DNA of 54,212 nucleotides, taken from the NCBI GenBank assembly GCA_964568805.1, contig CAZMRW010000019.1, positions 1-54,212 of the forward strand, read 5' to 3'. The notes below the pieces were generated by a model, which worked only from the letters and a program-made list of their open reading frames with translations, did no database searches and was not told the DNA's origin. The translations under genes and the position numbers were made by a program. This stretch comes from CAZMRW01 sp964568805 (GTDB taxonomy: Bacteria; Pseudomonadota; Gammaproteobacteria; Methylococcales; Methylomonadaceae). Positions 34,430 through 42,370 of this stretch are shown here, piece by piece (the first letter of the stretch is position 1; the number at the start of each line of letters is the position of its first letter).

Positions 34430-36230
34430 AAATACCGGCGCCGTCTTTGCGACAGTGGTAGGCGTCAAGGAAAGTCTGATTTTGGTCGAGTTTGACGAAG
34501 CCGTCGAGGTGATGAAAAACGAAGTCGGCTACGTCTGCGTCGGCGAAGAACGGCTGAAGGCCGAAATCCTTCGGGTGCGGGGACGCACCGCTGACATGCA
34601 AGTGTTCGAGGATACCCGCGGCGTGCGGGTGGGCGACCGGGTGGAGTTGTCAGGTGAAATGCTTTCCGCAACCTTGGGCCCTGGACTGCTGGGCCAGGTT
34701 TTCGACGGTTTACTGAACCCTTTGCACGGTCTGGCGCAAAAATACGGTTTTTTCCTGCCGCGCGGCGTCATGATGTCGCCGCTTGATCCGGATAAAAAAT
34801 GGCAGTTTACCCCGGATGCAGCGATCGGAGATACATTGTCTCCCGGCGGTGTCCTGGGATCGGTTCCTGAAGGTCCTTTCAAGCACAAGATCATGATTCC
34901 TTTCAATGAAGCGGAACCTGTCCAGTTGACCTGGATTCGGGGTGGCAGTTTTTCTATTAACGAGGTTGTTGCGCGCTACAAGACGTCTGGCGGTGAAGAA
35001 AAGGAATTGACCATGGCCCTCCGCTGGCCGATCCGGCGACCGATTCCCGAAAATCTGTTGCGCAGGCGCTATTCCGAGCGGCAGTTCCCATCGAAACCGC
35101 TGACCACGGCGACCCGCATCATCGACACTTTTTTCCCCATCGCGCAGGGCGGCACGGGCTGCATCCCCGGGCCGTTCGGCGCCGGAAAGACCGTATTGCA
35201 GAGCCTCATCGCGCGCTATTCCAGCGTCGATATCGTGATTATCGTCGCCTGCGGGGAACGCGCCGGGGAGGTCGTCGAAACCATTCACGAATACCCGGAA
35301 ACGGCCGATCCCCGCACCGGCGGTACCTTAATGGACCGAACGATCATTATCTGCAACACCTCTTCTATGCCAGTCGCCGCCCGCGAAGCTTCGATTTACA
35401 CTGGCATCACGCTCGGGGAATATTTCCGCCAAATGGGCTACGATGTGTTGCTGATTGCTGACTCGACGTCGCGCTGGGCGCAGGCGATGCGCGAAACTTC
35501 GGGAAGAATGGAAGAAATTCCGGGCGAGGAGGCGTTTCCGGCCTATCTCGATTCCGCGATCAAGAACCTTTACGAGCGCGCGGGCGTGATCCGTTGCGCC
35601 GATGGCTCCACCGGCACGCTGACGTTGATCGGCACGGTGTCTCCTGCTGGAGGCAATTTCGAGGAACCCGTCACCCAGTCCACGCTCGGCACCGTCAAAA
35701 CCTTCCTGGGCTTGTCCGCCGATCGCGCCTACAAACGCTTTTATCCGGCCATCGACCCCTTGCTTTCGTGGTCTCGCTATCTGGATCAGTTGGCCTCCTG
35801 GTTTACCAAAGAACTCAATACCGAGTGGGTTAACGACGTCAAAAATATGATGGCTTTGCTGGAGCGCGGAGAAGGCATTTATCAAATCATGCAGGTCACC
35901 GGCGAAGAGGGTATTACTCTGGAAGACTTCATCGACTGGCAAAAATCGGTGTTGCTCGATATGGTTTATCTGCAGCAGGATGCTTTCGATGAAGTCGATG
36001 CCTGCATGCCTCGCGAACGCCAGTTAACCAGCTTCCGGATGTTAAAAAAACTGACTTCAGCGGATTTTAAGTTCCAGGACAAAAACGAAGCCCGGGATTT
36101 TTTTACCAGGGTTACCGATCTCTATAAAAACTGGAATTACAGCCGCCCTGATTCACCCGATTACGAACGATACTGCAAAGACATTGAAAAAATCGCCGAT
36201 CAGTACCTGCCGGCTCATAATGTCCAATAA
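34419..36230 (+). CDS. atpA: V-type ATPase subunit A (catalytic)
   Basis: The catalytic subunit that hydrolyses or makes ATP. The Walker A loop GPFGAGKT is at residues 251-258, followed by VIIVACGERAGEVVE, the Walker B region DVLLIADSTSRWAQAMRE and the long V-type insertion before it (residues ~115-190, the non-homologous region). 603 aa is typical. It is the last of the seven ATPase genes, at the opposite end from atpB. In most bacterial operons A directly precedes B, so the cluster is circularly permuted. The next gene, PPK2, follows after 29 bp and is probably co-transcribed. Confidence 0.96.
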   Translation: MSSENTGAVFATVVGVKESLILVEFDEAVEVMKNEVGYVCVGEERLKAEILRVRGRTADMQVFEDTRGVRVGDRVELSGEMLSATLGPGLLGQVFDGLLNPLHGLAQKYGFFLPRGVMMSPLDPDKKWQFTPDAAIGDTLSPGGVLGSVPEGPFKHKIMIPFNEAEPVQLTWIRGGSFSINEVVARYKTSGGEEKELTMALRWPIRRPIPENLLRRRYSERQFPSKPLTTATRIIDTFFPIAQGGTGCIPGPFGAGKTVLQSLIARYSSVDIVIIVACGERAGEVVETIHEYPETADPRTGGTLMDRTIIICNTSSMPVAAREASIYTGITLGEYFRQMGYDVLLIADSTSRWAQAMRETSGRMEEIPGEEAFPAYLDSAIKNLYERAGVIRCADGSTGTLTLIGTVSPAGGNFEEPVTQSTLGTVKTFLGLSADRAYKRFYPAIDPLLSWSRYLDQLASWFTKELNTEWVNDVKNMMALLERGEGIYQIMQVTGEEGITLEDFIDWQKSVLLDMVYLQQDAFDEVDACMPRERQLTSFRMLKKLTSADFKFQDKNEARDFFTRVTDLYKNWNYSRPDSPDYERYCKDIEKIADQYLPAHNVQ

Positions 36231-36259
36231 ACCCTAAAACTGCTGCAAGGAGCGTTGCC

Positions 36260-37162
36260 ATGATTAAAAAAGATATCATCGATTTATTCAGGGTTAAACC
36301 CGATACAAAAATCCGGCTCAAGGATTACCACACTGGCTGGGAGCAGACCGATGAGTTCAAATCCGCCGGCAAAAAAGCAGTCAAGGAAAGAGCCAACGAG
36401 ATTTTGCAAGCCAGCATTGAAGACTTGTCAGAATGTCAGCAATTGCTTTATGCCGATGACCGATACGCCTTGTTGATCGTCTTGCAGGCCATGGATGCGG
36501 CCGGAAAGGACGGCACCATCAGGCATGTCATGTCGGGCGTCAATCCCCAGGGCTGCCAGGTATTCAGTTTTAAAAAGCCTTCGGCCGAGGAATTGGACCA
36601 TAATTTCCTCTGGCGATATATGAAATCGCTGCCCGAGCGCGGCCGCATCGGCATCTTCAACCGTTCCTATTACGAAGACGTGCTGGTAGTCAAAGTCCAC
36701 GAGGATATACTGGAACAGCAAAAGCTTCCGGACGGTAAATTCGGGAAATCTTTCTGGCAGGCGCGTTATGACGACATCAACGCCTTCGAACGCCATCTGG
36801 TGCGCAACGGCACCATCGTTTTGAAGTTTTTTCTGCATGTATCCAGGAAGGAACAGAAGCAACGGTTTATGGACAGGCTTGAACGTCCCGAAAAAAACTG
36901 GAAATTTTCACTTGCCGATCTTCATGAGCGCGGCTACTGGGAAGATTATGTCGACGCCTACGAAAAAGCCATCAGTGCGACCGGCACCAAATGGGCGCCC
37001 TGGTACATCGTGCCGGCCGATGATAAATGGGCGACTCGCGCCATAGTGGCCGACATTGTCACTTCGACATTGCGTGATCTCGACCTCAAATTTCCCGAGA
37101 TGACGGATGAGCAGCGCAAGTTACTGGAACAGGCTCGAAAGACCTTAGAAGAGGAAAAATAA
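36260..37162 (+). CDS. ppk2: Polyphosphate kinase 2 family protein
   Basis: PPK2 enzymes transfer phosphate between polyphosphate and nucleotides (GDP/ADP or AMP). Seen here are Walker A AMDAAGKDGT (residues 77-86), the lid region with PERGRIGIFNRSYYEDVLVV (Walker B ~129-139) and RPEKNWKFSLADLHERGYWEDY. The single-domain 300-aa size and the N terminus (DLFRVKPDTKIRLKDY) fit the class able to phosphorylate AMP and/or ADP, but the exact class needs a phylogeny. It follows the V-ATPase A gene by 29 bp and precedes the phosphate-transport genes by 1 bp. The sets together would connect polyphosphate, ATP and ion gradients. Confidence 0.94.
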   Translation: MIKKDIIDLFRVKPDTKIRLKDYHTGWEQTDEFKSAGKKAVKERANEILQASIEDLSECQQLLYADDRYALLIVLQAMDAAGKDGTIRHVMSGVNPQGCQVFSFKKPSAEELDHNFLWRYMKSLPERGRIGIFNRSYYEDVLVVKVHEDILEQQKLPDGKFGKSFWQARYDDINAFERHLVRNGTIVLKFFLHVSRKEQKQRFMDRLERPEKNWKFSLADLHERGYWEDYVDAYEKAISATGTKWAPWYIVPADDKWATRAIVADIVTSTLRDLDLKFPEMTDEQRKLLEQARKTLEEEK

Positions 37163-37163
37163 A

Positions 37164-37823
37164 ATGGCGGAATTCAAGCTCTACCCTTTTCGCAGGACAC
37201 AAATTGTTCAATCTCAGATCCAGGAATTTCTGGATGCGGTTTCGACGGCGATTTTAGCCTATCAGGAAGGCATGACTGCTTACCTTAAAGAAGGCTGGCA
37301 GGAAACAGCAGAGGAAAAGTTGCAGCAGATTTCTGCTTACGAATCCCGCGGCGACGGCCTGCGCTCCGGTATCGGAATGACCCTCTATTCCGAAATGCTG
37401 TTGCCGGACACGGCTGCCGATATCCTGGGGCTGCTGTCGGATTTGGATCATTTGCTCGACCGAATGCGAGGACATTTCACACTGCTGGGAATTGAAAAAC
37501 CGGAATTTGCAGCCGACTCGAGAGAAGTGATAATCGATTTTGTCTGCCATGCCTGCAGCGCGATGGAACACACCGTATCCGCAGCGCGCATTTATTTTCG
37601 CGATCCCAAAGGGGTACATGACCTCATCCATAAAATTCACTACCATCAGGAAGAGGCTGAAAAAATAGGCATTCGATTACTTAAAAACATATTTGCCGGC
37701 AACGACAGTTTGGAGCGTAAATGTCATTTACGCGATCATTTGCTGCGAATTGGACAGATGGCCATGCAGGCGGACGAAACCGGCGACGCCCTCGCCATCT
37801 ATGCGGTCAAACGCTCTGTTTAA
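37164..37823 (+). CDS. DUF47 / PhoU-like protein
   Basis: A PhoU-like all-helical protein of the DUF47 (TIGR00153) family, which normally partners and regulates PiT phosphate transporters. The Asp/Glu-rich helix ends (YESRGDGLRSGIGMTLYSEMLLPDTAADIL, SDLDHLLDRMRGHF) match the metal-binding surface of PhoU folds. 219 aa is typical. It starts 1 bp after ppk2 and is 12 bp from the PiT gene, so it is part of the same operon. A fragment of this gene (37677-37728) is duplicated at 42059-42109. Confidence 0.92.
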   Translation: MAEFKLYPFRRTQIVQSQIQEFLDAVSTAILAYQEGMTAYLKEGWQETAEEKLQQISAYESRGDGLRSGIGMTLYSEMLLPDTAADILGLLSDLDHLLDRMRGHFTLLGIEKPEFAADSREVIIDFVCHACSAMEHTVSAARIYFRDPKGVHDLIHKIHYHQEEAEKIGIRLLKNIFAGNDSLERKCHLRDHLLRIGQMAMQADETGDALAIYAVKRSV

Positions 37824-37835
37824 CCGTAGGCTATC

Positions 37836-38930
37836 ATGATTGATCTGACATTTTTCCTTTTTCTTTCCAGCGGGTTGTTTTTGGGCTGGTCACTGGGCGC
37901 CAACGACGCCGCCAATATTTTTGGAACGGCGGTCACTACCCGGATGCTGCGTTTCCGCACCGCGGCGATACTGTGCGCGGTGTTCGTTGTGCTGGGCGCA
38001 GTGATCAGCGGTGCGGGCGCCTCGCATGGTCTCGGCAAGCTCGGTGCCGTCAATGCATTGGCGGGGTCCTTTACCGTCGCGTTATCGGCCGCACTGACCG
38101 TCTACACAATGACCAAATGGGGCTTGCCGGTCTCGACCACGCAAGCGGTCGTCGGCGGCATCGTCGGCTGGAACTTCTTCAGCGATTCGCCTACGGACAT
38201 GGCGTCGCTTAGCCAAATTGCGGGCACCTGGGTAGCCAGTCCGATCCTGGGTGCGCTCTTTGCCTGGCTCATTTACCTCGGGCTCATTTTTTTGATCGAT
38301 CGCGTAAAACCACACATGCTCTGGCTCGACCATTGGACGCGGCTGGGGCTGGTTTTGGCTGGGGTATTTGGAGCTTATAGCCTGGGAGCCAATAATATCG
38401 GCAATGTCATGGGGGTGTTCGTGGCTTCTTCTCCGTTACAGGATATCCAGGTTGGCGATTTGTTTTCGTTATCCGCTCCTCAGCGTCTGTTTTTGTGGGG
38501 CGGAATTGCCATTGCTGTAGGCGCGTTTTTTTCCCTTCCGGTAATGGCCACCGTCGGCAAAGGCATCGTCCCGATCGGTCCTCTCGGCGGATGGGTTGTC
38601 GTGGTTTCGCAATCACTGGTGTTATTTATTTTTTCATCCACATCATTACAAAATTTTGTCACAGGCTTGGGCCTTCCGCCCATTCCGCTGGTGCCTGTAT
38701 CCAGCTCCCAGGCGGTCGTCGGAGCCGTTTGCGGTATTGCGTTAGCACGTGGGATCAAGGGCTTGCGCCAGATCCGCTGGTGGGAAGTCGCGAAAATCGC
38801 CGTGGGCTGGGTATCCACCCCGATCAGCGCGGCTCTAATCTGTTTTGTGATGCTGTTTATAGTCCAAAACGTTTTCGAACAACAGGTTTATATGCTTTCA
38901 AGCACTTCACATGCCGAAAGTAGGCCCTAA
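37836..38930 (+). CDS. pit: Low-affinity inorganic phosphate transporter, PiT family
   Basis: A PiT/PHO-4 family cation-coupled phosphate permease. It has the two family signatures GANDAANIFGTAV near the N terminus and SLGANNIGNVMGVF in the middle, and about ten hydrophobic helices. 364 aa is within the shorter half of the family. The DUF47 gene directly upstream is its usual partner. Its last codons overlap a lipase-gene relic (38911-39132), so the present C terminus (SSTSHAESRP) may be a product of that rearrangement. A 36-bp fragment of this gene is also found at 42110-42145. Confidence 0.94.
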   Translation: MIDLTFFLFLSSGLFLGWSLGANDAANIFGTAVTTRMLRFRTAAILCAVFVVLGAVISGAGASHGLGKLGAVNALAGSFTVALSAALTVYTMTKWGLPVSTTQAVVGGIVGWNFFSDSPTDMASLSQIAGTWVASPILGALFAWLIYLGLIFLIDRVKPHMLWLDHWTRLGLVLAGVFGAYSLGANNIGNVMGVFVASSPLQDIQVGDLFSLSAPQRLFLWGGIAIAVGAFFSLPVMATVGKGIVPIGPLGGWVVVVSQSLVLFIFSSTSLQNFVTGLGLPPIPLVPVSSSQAVVGAVCGIALARGIKGLRQIRWWEVAKIAVGWVSTPISAALICFVMLFIVQNVFEQQVYMLSSTSHAESRP

Positions 38931-39132
38931 CGAAGATGATGATGGTGTGTCTGCCTATCAAAGAGCTCATATCGATGAAGCGTTTTCGAATAAGGTGGTA
39001 TGTTTGGAAAATTCCTGCCAGGACCAGCCTGAGGCCATTGAGGAAGTTTGCCGTACTCTTATGGAGGGATATATAACAGATCCAAAAACGGCCAGAGGGA
39101 TTACAAAAGAGAAGAACCAATTTTCTATATAG
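38911..39132 (+). pseudogene. C-terminal relic of a lipase-like alpha/beta hydrolase gene
   Basis: The frame reads DDDGVSAYQRAHIDEAFSNKVV, then CQDQPEAIEEVCRTLMEG. It matches DDGVVAYQSAHIDEAISEKVV and CQDQPEVIEEVRRILLEH at the C terminus of the intact hydrolase at 42371-44308. Nothing of the catalytic part remains. It overlaps the end of the PiT gene by 20 bp. It would be translatable as 73 aa from an internal ATG but is best read as a leftover of a lost hydrolase gene. Confidence 0.85.
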
Positions 39133-39167
39133 TTCAAATTCACAACAATAAAATTAGGAGTCAAAAA

Positions 39168-39698
39168 ATGAAATACAAACACCTTGCTTTTCTTTTCGCT
39201 ATTGCAACCGTCAATCTTCCAGCAATCGATAACGTCGCTTATGCAGAAGGAGAATCGACACCCTCAACCACTGCAGCCCCTGCCATAGATACAGCAGACG
39301 AGGGAGATGAACTCAAGATGTTTCGCTTTACTCTGCGTATGGATAAATTGGATTTCGTCAAGAAGGCGATGGGACTGAACGCGGAACAAGAAAAGAAGTT
39401 TTTGGACCAATATTACCCTTATGACATTGAGTTGAAAAAATTAAACGACGAGCGCGCAGCAGTAATCAAGGATTATGCGGCTAGTTTCGAAAACATCACA
39501 GACAAGGAAGCCGATAAACTTGTCAAACGTTTACTCAAATTCCGCAAACAGCGCCTCGCGCTTCTTGAAAAGTATTACGGCAAAGTAGCAAAAGCGACCT
39601 CTAAGGTCATCGCAGCACGTTTTCTGCAAGTAGAAAGTGTTTTGCAAGGTGCTGGCGATGTGACTCTTGGCTCCTCAATTCCTTTGATGTCAAAGTAG
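39168..39698 (+). CDS. Exported protein, unknown function (176 aa)
   Basis: A signal peptide (MKYKHLAFLFAIATVNLPA..., cleavage near AYAEG) is followed by a Thr/Ala/Pro linker. Then comes a helical, highly charged body with LNAEQEKKFLDQYYPYDIELKKLNDER and DKEADKLVKRLLKFRKQRLALLEKYYGKV. The pattern is reminiscent of small periplasmic helical proteins of the Spy/CpxP type, but the LTxxQ motif is not clearly present, so no family is claimed. The ATG at 39168 has TAGGAG seven bases upstream. An earlier in-frame ATG at 39048 lies inside the lipase relic and has no ribosome-binding site. Confidence 0.8.
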   Translation: MKYKHLAFLFAIATVNLPAIDNVAYAEGESTPSTTAAPAIDTADEGDELKMFRFTLRMDKLDFVKKAMGLNAEQEKKFLDQYYPYDIELKKLNDERAAVIKDYAASFENITDKEADKLVKRLLKFRKQRLALLEKYYGKVAKATSKVIAARFLQVESVLQGAGDVTLGSSIPLMSK

Positions 39699-39758
39699 CG
39701 AAAACCAGCTTGGAAGGGAATGCAGGGGAACGTAATTCCAATGCCGTTTAACCCGCAA

Positions 39759-39913
39759 GGCGGATTCGCCATTAGGTAATCCGCCATGAACTAGTAGTTC
39801 GCCAATACAATTTTGACGGGAAGCGCAATAGTGTAGGTGCGGATTTATCCGCGCTGTGCGAATGAATTCGCACCTACATCTGACCGTCATTACATGCTTG
39901 GCGGACTACTAGC
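39759..39913. repeat. Nested inverted-repeat cluster (REP/MITE-like)
   Basis: Three palindromes lie together. GGCGGATT (39759-39766) pairs with AATCCGCC (39778-39785). An outer pair, CTAGTAGTTCGCCAA (39791-39805), pairs with TTGGCGGACTACTAG (39899-39913). Between them the hairpin TGTAGGTGCG (39832-39841) pairs with CGCACCTACA (39869-39878). The last is the full form of the half element at 855-880. It looks like a small mobile palindromic element holding a REP. Confidence 0.75.
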
Positions 39914-40058
39914 AGGATATTGGTGCTTTCAATCGCGAAATGCCCTACGTTCCTAGAATGGGCGCGGTTTACTTAGCGGAATATAAATTTGTCGGCGCCA
40001 CTTGTCCTGGTTTCATTAAAGTCGATTTTTTATAAATTGTGCTGGAAAGGTGATCATC

Positions 40059-41240
40059 ATGACGAATAAAAACGAACCCGTACTGGAAATATCCTTAGTT
40101 CGCGATGACTTAATTTTCCTGGTTCAGCGCCGAATAGGTTTGATTCCCGAACGAGGTTTGGGAATCCTCAGGCGGGCTCTTTTCTTTACCTTACTGACTT
40201 GGTTGCCTTTAGTCATCTGGTCGTTTTTAAAGGGTACCGCCTTACATGGGCAAATTAACGAACCGTTACTCAATCATTTTGGCATTCACGCCCGCTTTCT
40301 GGTGGCAATACCTCTCATGATTCTAGGCGAAGGCATGATGCACAACATTCTTACCAAGTTAATCCCATATTTTTACACATCGGGATTGGTGCGTGATGAA
40401 CAGAAAAGCGCTTTTACGCTGGTCATACAAAAAGCGATCTCCCTCCGCAACAGTACGATTCCTTGGGTCGTTATTGCAACTATCGTTTGTCTGTCAGTGG
40501 TATTCCGGCCAGCCTATCAGGATATTCATGAGTTGGACTGGGCAAACGTCGGAACAACGGGGCAATTCAACCTGGGTTTCGGAGGTTGGTGGATGATGTT
40601 TGTGAGTCGTCCGATTTTTACCGCATTGGTTTGGATTTCATTGTGGCGATTGATACTGTTATTTCTTTTATTTAAATGGATTGCCGCTCTTGACCTGGAA
40701 TTGGTGCCTACTCATCCGGATCTGGCCGGCGGATTGGGTTTTCTTGAAAAAATCCCGACGGCATTTAGTCTGTTTGTGTTTGCGATCTCGTTGGTACTTG
40801 CGTCACGTCTGGCGCACGATGTGATTTATCATGGCCTGCAATTGCAATCGCTCAAATCGCTATTGATAGTTTATCTAATTGTAATAGCTGTTTTATTTTT
40901 ATCTCCGCTAATGGCTTTTATTCCCAAACTCTTAGCCGCCAAACGCAGGGCTCGTTTAGAATATGGCGCATTAGTTGGAAATCATGGCCGTCTGGTTCAA
41001 CGACGCTGGATCCGGCACGAGTCAATCGTCGATGATTCTTTGTTACAAGCCCCTGAACTTGGACCTGTTGCCGATACCTTAAGCCTTTACGAAGCGGCGA
41101 GCAAAATGCGCCCGATCCCTATAGGAAAGACCGCTATACTCGGAATCGCATTACCCGCTGCAATTCCGTTGTTAGCATTATTTGCCATTCAAGTTCCAAT
41201 CAAAGACATTATATTAAAACTCCTTTCGATTATCTTTTAA
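40059..41240 (+). CDS. Integral membrane protein, paralogue of the 3.5-kb gene (393 aa)
   Basis: Same family as the minus-strand gene at 3521-4711. Shared features are FLVQRRIG... near the N terminus, LLTWLPLVIWS, IHARFLVAIPLM, the central LDLELVPTHPDLAGGLGFL, AKRRARLEYGALVGNHG and MRPIPIGKTAIL. About seven hydrophobic segments are present. The start at ATG 40059 has GGAAAGG eight bases upstream; an in-frame GTG three codons earlier is less likely. It stands alone, downstream of the REP cluster. Function is not known; the conserved H-P-D block in a loop is the most likely functional site. Confidence 0.83.
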   Translation: MTNKNEPVLEISLVRDDLIFLVQRRIGLIPERGLGILRRALFFTLLTWLPLVIWSFLKGTALHGQINEPLLNHFGIHARFLVAIPLMILGEGMMHNILTKLIPYFYTSGLVRDEQKSAFTLVIQKAISLRNSTIPWVVIATIVCLSVVFRPAYQDIHELDWANVGTTGQFNLGFGGWWMMFVSRPIFTALVWISLWRLILLFLLFKWIAALDLELVPTHPDLAGGLGFLEKIPTAFSLFVFAISLVLASRLAHDVIYHGLQLQSLKSLLIVYLIVIAVLFLSPLMAFIPKLLAAKRRARLEYGALVGNHGRLVQRRWIRHESIVDDSLLQAPELGPVADTLSLYEAASKMRPIPIGKTAILGIALPAAIPLLALFAIQVPIKDIILKLLSIIF

Positions 41241-41484
41241 TTGAAAATTGCAGAGAGGGAGATGCTTTAGAATCAGCTGCCTTTTCCGCGCCAGCCAGCC
41301 AGCCAGGCTACGCCGCCATTGAATAATGGTATAGCGAAACTGTCACAGAGCCTAATTACCTCGCAGAAGCAAAACGATAAGCTCCACTCGGCAGTTAGGC
41401 TTTCTCAGATTCAGGAACCGTAACTTTCAGTCACTATCCTTACTGTGTTGGTTTAGCCCTTAAAAATTTTTGTGAAAAGCCAAA

Positions 41485-41781
41485 TCAGTCGTTTGTTTTG
41501 ACGTCCCGTGCGCCTTGGCGGGCTTCTTGTTTGATATCCCGCTTTAATTGCCGACAATCCGACCGACTCTCGTCAGCATCTTTGCATTGCTCCTTGGCAT
41601 CGCTGGCAATATCTCGACCTTCCTGCTTTATGTCCCGTGATGCCCCCCTGTCATCCCGGCGATCGTCCCGCCGTTCCATGCCTTCCGTTTCTGAATACGC
41701 GGGCACCGGCCAGATCAGCGATCCAGTTGCAGCAAAAACCAAGGCTAAGATGCCGACCTGTAAACTTTTCTTTCGATTCAT
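41485..41781 (-). CDS. Small secreted highly charged protein (98 aa), paralogue of 51873-52169
   Basis: A signal peptide (MNRKKSLQVGILALVFAATG..., cleavage after PAYSE or nearby) precedes a short mature part almost wholly of R, D, E, K, Q and A. It contains the repeats RDDRRDDRGASRDIKQEGRD and RDIKQEARQGARD. Two Cys (KEQCKDADESRSDC) are placed to form a disulfide. It is the same length as the protein at 51873-52169 and clearly paralogous, including both Cys. No known domain is recognised; the charge pattern predicts an extended or helical periplasmic protein. A palindromic box at 42040 lies upstream and may control it. Confidence 0.8.
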   Translation of the reverse strand: MNRKKSLQVGILALVFAATGSLIWPVPAYSETEGMERRDDRRDDRGASRDIKQEGRDIASDAKEQCKDADESRSDCRQLKRDIKQEARQGARDVKTND

Positions 41782-42007
41782 ACTGTTTCTCCTCTGTGTG
41801 ATCCGCTTTATGCAGAAATATTAATGGATCGACATCGCTTTCCGATCCATCTATAAAACCTCAATTTATTGCAAGACAACGCATGGCGCAATTCGATCGC
41901 AGTACCCGACGAAGCACTGGCTAAAATGGCTTCCAGTGTACCTGCAAGTATTGAATACCGCCTGAGAGGTGCCCTGACTTTATTTCACTTACATTTAATG
42001 AGGTTTG

Positions 42008-42055
42008 ATCATAATGAACTGATTGCAAACTTTCGGCAATTGGACTTAAGGCCAA
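42008..42055 (-). promoter_or_regulatory. Variant palindromic box near the small secreted protein gene
   Basis: TTGGACTTAAGGCCAA at 42040-42055 is a two-mismatch form of the recurrent box. On the minus strand a good -10 (TATGAT, 42013-42008) lies 26 nt away, not 24, and GGAA is absent. Direction would be toward the gene at 41781. It is the least certain member of the set. Confidence 0.45.
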
Positions 42056-42058
42056 TAA

Positions 42059-42145
42059 TTACTTAAAAACATATTAGCCGGCGACGACAGTTGGAGCGTA
42101 AATGTCATTCTGGCTCGACCATTGGACGCGGCTGGAGCTGATTTT
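42059..42145 (+). pseudogene. Chimeric relic of a DUF47-PiT gene pair
   Basis: Bases 42059-42109 match 37677-37728 of the DUF47 gene with two substitutions and one deletion. Directly after, 42110-42145 match 38321-38356 of the PiT gene with two substitutions. About 590 bp that separate those parts in the intact genes are missing. It is the scar of a second, recently lost DUF47-PiT copy lying upstream of the hydrolase gene. Confidence 0.9.
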
Positions 42146-42172
42146 TTCACGGCGGTTTCAAGTACCAAGCCC

Positions 42173-42201
42173 AAAAAGCGCAGCATGATGCTACGCTTTT
42201 T
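42173..42201. terminator. Probable bidirectional terminator hairpin
   Basis: AAAAAGCG, then AGCAT, loop G, ATGCT, then CGCTTTTT, with a single C/A mismatch in the stem. The A-run on one side and T-run on the other allow intrinsic termination in either direction. It may be left over from the lost PiT copy. Confidence 0.6.
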
Positions 42202-42370
42202 GCTGTTGTAATTTGTAAATTCCTTATACAATCCAATCGGTTCTCAATAGCATTGTTGCCAGGCTCTGTTTCTATGGTTTCGACTTTTAGCCAGTAACCT
42301 AATCCAAATCATCTCCTTGAAAAAGTAACCAACTGATATACTGTTACACTTCGATCTATTGACTTTTCTT

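Noticed and set aside
42113..42133. GGCTCGACCATTGGACGCGGC as another regulatory box
   Set aside because: This CATTGGAC is part of the copied PiT coding sequence and has no palindromic partner.
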